Shown: piece after piece, positions 60,022-64,000 of the stretch
Layout of the letters: every line of letters starts with the position of its first letter
How positions within the stretch are numbered: the stretch's first letter is position 1
Source of the DNA: Anseranas semipalmata
Taxonomy: Eukaryota > Chordata > Aves > Anseriformes > Anseranatidae
Direction of reading: 5' to 3'
Length of the DNA stretch: 64,000 nt
Assembly (NCBI GenBank): GCA_013399115.1
Contig: VXAA01003378.1
Coordinates: forward strand, 164,594 to 228,593
The notes under the pieces: generated by a model
What the model was told of the DNA's origin: nothing
Database searches by the model: none
The model's input: only the letters and a program-made list of their open reading frames with translations
Position numbers and translations under genes: made by a program

Positions 60022-63000
60022 AAGGTAGATGTCATAAAAGAATACAAATGTATTTTCTTTAAGATAATGCCGCGTGAAATCATAAATTGCTCTGAAAGAG
60101 CTGCTGGCAGCCTACTGTTTAGCTATATCAGGTTTGTCTCCATTAGATCAAAATGCAGGAGGCTGGATCTGTGTCTGAATGTCAGATTCCCATTCAGTAG
60201 CACAGAGACAGAAAATCTGTATGAGTAAACATGCCTATCAAAGATGAGATTATTAAACTAACAATAACACCAAAAAAGAAACAACATAAAAATGTCCTCT
60301 CTTAATTGCATTTAATGTCAAATCATCATGGTATTAATGGAGCTGATTATATCAGTGACTTCCTGCCCTGTGTTGTTTAGCTATTCTATATCTTGCTGAG
60401 TAATGGTTCAAATGCCATCATAGATGCTCAAAAGGACTTTCATTTATTAAAACTAGGAGAAAATAAAGTTTTTACTCTCGTTGAGGTCCATGTCAGCTCC
60501 AGAATGTAGATTATCCTCTGCTACAGACTGCCCTCTCCATTTTTATTTTTTTCCAGTGAGTAGAGATATAGTTTTGCCTGACATAAACCAATTTTCAAAA
60601 GGTAATCTATTTTGTTTATTTTCTCCTATGTATAATTCTTTTAAATAATCAGTCTAGAGCATTTTAGAGTAATATTTAATCACAGTAGCAAGGCAGATGG
60701 GATGAAACAGGAGTTTAGGGAAGAAATGGTTGAGAAAGGTGTCGGAGAAAGAAAAAGAAGGGGTGGGATTCTGATCGCAGAACAGTGAGAAAGAATAAAA
60801 ACTGGAACTCATGTATTCTGTGTTCTATTCACCCTCTTAATCACAGCCGGTTGTTTTGGACGTAGGTTTTGTACAGTAGGATAGTGAAGAAAGGATGATT
60901 TCCCTCATGGCAACAGCTGGTAATTGTTCTTAGATGATGGGATGTGCTGCAGTTTCTGCTACACTAACAACTGAAAACAACTATATTGCATCCACTGTTT
61001 CTGCTTTTTTAATTGCCATTTATGATGCTAGGCATAATTAACACCATTTTCAATCTAGTTTGCCTAACTTATTAAAACTTTTTCTTCCCTTTCAATTGTA
61101 TGTTTTTATTTTTTTAACGCCTTTTCTTTTTAACTTAGTTCTCTTCCTTTAGCATCTTTATGTCTTCCTTTCTTGATGCACTTGGAGCATATGCTGTCAT
61201 TCTTTCCTACAGCCACTTTCTTTGTCTGAGTCTAACGTCTATGGATACAGAGCAATTCTGAGACAATTTCAAGATTGTCTCAATTCGTGCATGCACTTTT
61301 TTACATGTATAAACCTTTTTCTATGCAAATCAAGTATTTAGGTGCCATGGACTAGGTTCACACAAAGGACAATGACAATGAAACAGCATTACAAAATTTA
61401 ATTTCAAGTGCACAAGTGTCTTCTAAAATTTATATTTTTGGTGCCCATATTCCTCTATCCACTACACAGGAAATTTAAACAGAGTTCACAGAAATCAGCA
61501 GCTTACTAGAGAGCCTTTGAAGTTAGTCATGAGGAAGAGACAGCAAAACACTCTCAAAAGACAATATTCATTCCTGAACATGCAAAGGTGGTTATCCCAC
61601 TTTGGAAATCACCACTGTAAGATTCCTTTGGCCTAATACAAGAAATATATATGTATATTTATATAATATATTTTATATATCTGTTTTCTTTCTTTTCTCC
61701 CTGGAATAAAAAAAAGAAGAAGAAAAAGAAAAATCTCCCTGTCATAGGCTTGAGTATTCCCTCAAGATTGATTTTGAACATATTCTGAAATTCTGGCTTT
61801 ATAGAAGAGGGACAAGGGTGTAGGAAGAATCTGGAATGGGAGAGGTTAAATATACTCTCTATGTATGTTTAATGGTTCGAACTGTAGGTAACTTGGTTTT
61901 CAAACCCTGTTGAGACTTAGAAATGAGGTAGATATCAAGCTGCTCAGCTTACTGAGCTTGCTTTTAACAATTTCTGGTGGAAATCTAGTGACAATTATGG
62001 GGTTGCCGTACTTTGGAAGTAAGAGTTTGCATCCTTATGCTTTTTCTTTCTGTTATTTTATTTATTTACTTATTTTCTAGCTGTAGTGCTAATTCCAGAA
62101 AATGACAGAAAAGCAAAACAGAAGGGTGTTACAATAGTCACATTTCTTGATATGTAGGAATCGTCTGAAGTTAAATGTGTAATTTTTTCTTTTCCTTAAG
62201 AGGTCCTTGCTTTTCAAGAATGAGTCTCAAAAATCCTGTAATCTAGCAGTACAGATCTACTAATACAATGCATAATCAGAAGCCTTCAGAATGGTGAGTG
62301 GTACTTTTTCCTTCTTTTTTTTCTTCTTATAAAGTGTAATACCTGGTAAGTTAAAATAATAATGTCAGTGATCTCAGTCTCAAGATTCTGATTTTCTTCA
62401 CCTAAAATACTGTAATAATAAGCATCCTTATAAGAAAGTAACTACTTATTTCTGCCCTAACAAACTGAGAGGGTGCATAGTCCAGAACACTTGCATATGG
62501 TGACCTACATAAACTTAAAACAGCTAAATTGCTGTTTAGCCGTAATTTTAGCTTGGGCCGGTTACCATTGTCACAAATTATGTCTATTGCAGAGGTTGGA
62601 TTTTGGATGGGCCAAGAACCACTAGCATTAAGGTGCTTGTATACAGTCATTTTGTTTCAGAGGATAAGATAAGTTAATGTGATGGTAGAGACAATTTCCC
62701 TGTTTCCTGTCCCACCTTATTTACAGCAATTTACAGCTACCACCTAAATGCAAGCAGACCTTATAGAGATAATAAAAGTCTTCTCGATATAGGAATTCTC
62801 TCTGTCTTAAGAGCATGCACGGACAAAGTCAAAGTACAACCAAAGCACTAAATGAAATATACTACCAGGGCACAAAAAAGATAATAAATAATTCTGTGAG
62901 TGCATTAGCAGTAAAAGGCAAACTAAAGAAAGTGTTGATTTGCTGCTTAGTGGTCCAGTAAAGCTCTCTGAATGATAAGGACAACAAAACTAGTACATAT

Positions 63001-63496
63001 TTTCTCATTCAGTCTTCTCCAAATAACACAGTTGGGCATTTGCAATATGAGTAGCACAATTAGTATCACCAACAAATATTTTTTATAAGACTAAAGAGAG
63101 ATGGATTCAGATACTTGAACAACTTGTGTGTTTAATGGACTAAATCAGATAAATTTGATTCAAAGATTTTCAAAGCATTATTGAAACTGTCTCAGAGGTT
63201 GTCTGTTTATCACTCAAACATAGCAGGAAAGGTTCCAGAAAACTGGGAAAAAAAAATATTTTTCTTTTAAAGGTATCTTTTACTTTGGAAAGGAACAGCA
63301 AGAAAATTATAGTCCTGTCAATAAAACTTAATTTATGAGAGCAAAGAAACTGTTTGCCAGCACCTGGGAAAACAAACAAACAAATACAAGGTTATAAGTA
63401 AGAGCTAGCAAGGAATAACAAGAAGAAACTGAGTTAAAACTACTGCATTATCTTTTAAGAGAAGATAACAGGTTATATGGTTATATACTTTATGAG

Positions 63497-63543
63497 TGAA
63501 TTTATTTATTTATTTGTTTGCTTGTTTATTTATTTAATTATTT
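63497..63543. repeat. TTTA/TTTG tetranucleotide repeat
   Basis: Mixed TTTA, TTTG and CTTG tetranucleotide units. It is imperfect and has no associated element. Confidence 0.9.
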
Positions 63544-64000
63544 CACCATGTCTTGGTAAAGGACTCTCCCAAGAAAAGATATGTCATGAATTTCCAGACA
63601 AAGCACTGACATGAATCTGTATGGCTTCTGTTTAGAGCCATCCCACTCTGCCTCCTCCAACTATTATCTCCTTTCACTTTTTGTGTCCATGTTTTTGTTT
63701 GTTTCTTTTGTTTTTGTTTTGGTACATGATTCATACACAGTATTGTTGAAAACAAATATTAAAAATACTCAGGCACCCAAGATTGTTAACTTGCTTTATA
63801 AAGGTGCATAATAAATATGCAAGATTCATTTGTGAAATACATTTAGATATTTCTTCAAAATTGTGACTACTGAAAACTGTATAAAGACAGGTATCCAAAC
63901 AGTCAAGGCTTAGGAAAAACATGTTGTTCATGATTAAATGCAAAGTGTTAGAAATAGTCCATTTAGTTGCTTAATGATATGTGAGTTTTCATGTAGATGC

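Larger units (their letters stand above)
58154..64000. other. AT-rich non-coding sequence, no gene seen
   Basis: Frames do not exceed about 94 codons and are unrecognised. Simple repeats are a T-run near 59590-59602, a purine stretch at 61709-61733 and AAAC units near 63368-63382. A possible ancient MIR-like remnant (58873-58970) and a splice-flanked segment (62201-62293) are described as findings. No coding exon is supported. Confidence 0.56.

Noticed and set aside
61874..61883. tRNA T-arm-like word GGTTCGAACT
   Set aside because: No acceptor stem, D-arm or anticodon arm can be placed around it.

Overview
The window looks like non-coding nuclear DNA from a bird, probably a neoavian species. 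Two near-complete solo retroviral LTRs match, from memory, LTR families that are very abundant in neoavian genomes. The background is strongly AT-rich and CpG-poor, with many simple repeats and few interspersed repeats. I found no protein-coding gene, no tRNA, rRNA or known small RNA gene, no CRISPR array and no bacterial-type operon. The longest open frames are about 100-131 codons. None shows a recognisable domain, and several exist only because they cross simple repeats or LTRs. The window is therefore either part of a gene desert or the inside of a very long intron; the sequence alone does not decide which.

Layout. From 1 to about 23.2 kb there is unique AT-rich sequence with a perfect (AAAAAG)12 array at 1469-1540, a pair of small tandem duplications near 9.5 kb, and scattered poly-A, poly-T and TTG runs. 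At 23.29-23.52 kb lies the 3' end of a diverged LTR on the + strand. At 24.2-24.45 kb there is a perfect hairpin and a local duplication in which one block is inverted in place. At 26.49-26.62 kb there is an 80-bp uninterrupted pyrimidine tract that continues with few interruptions to about 134 bp. At 27.6 kb there is a perfect 13-bp-arm hairpin. At 30.17-30.92 kb sits a GC-rich solo LTR on the - strand, of the same family as the 23.3-kb fragment, carrying an internal array of 43-48-bp modules. At 36.22-36.80 kb sits a second solo LTR of a different family, also on the - strand. From 36.8 to 64 kb the sequence is again unique and AT-rich, with more hairpins, a (CCCTT)n array at 52.9 kb, a (TG)n array at 54.8 kb and a poly-T tract containing the only ambiguous base (N at 58,119).

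A few short segments have good-looking splice signals (49,814-49,921; 62,201-62,293; 39,965-40,059; 37,198-37,266). A few others look like regulatory DNA with clustered TAAT cores (14.87-14.94, 28.85-28.99 and 56.67-56.71 kb). These are offered as low-confidence candidates only. I found no convincing undescribed biological system. The most informative items are the structured LTRs, the duplication with an inverted block at 24.3 kb, and a set of perfect short hairpins that suggests template-switch mutation.
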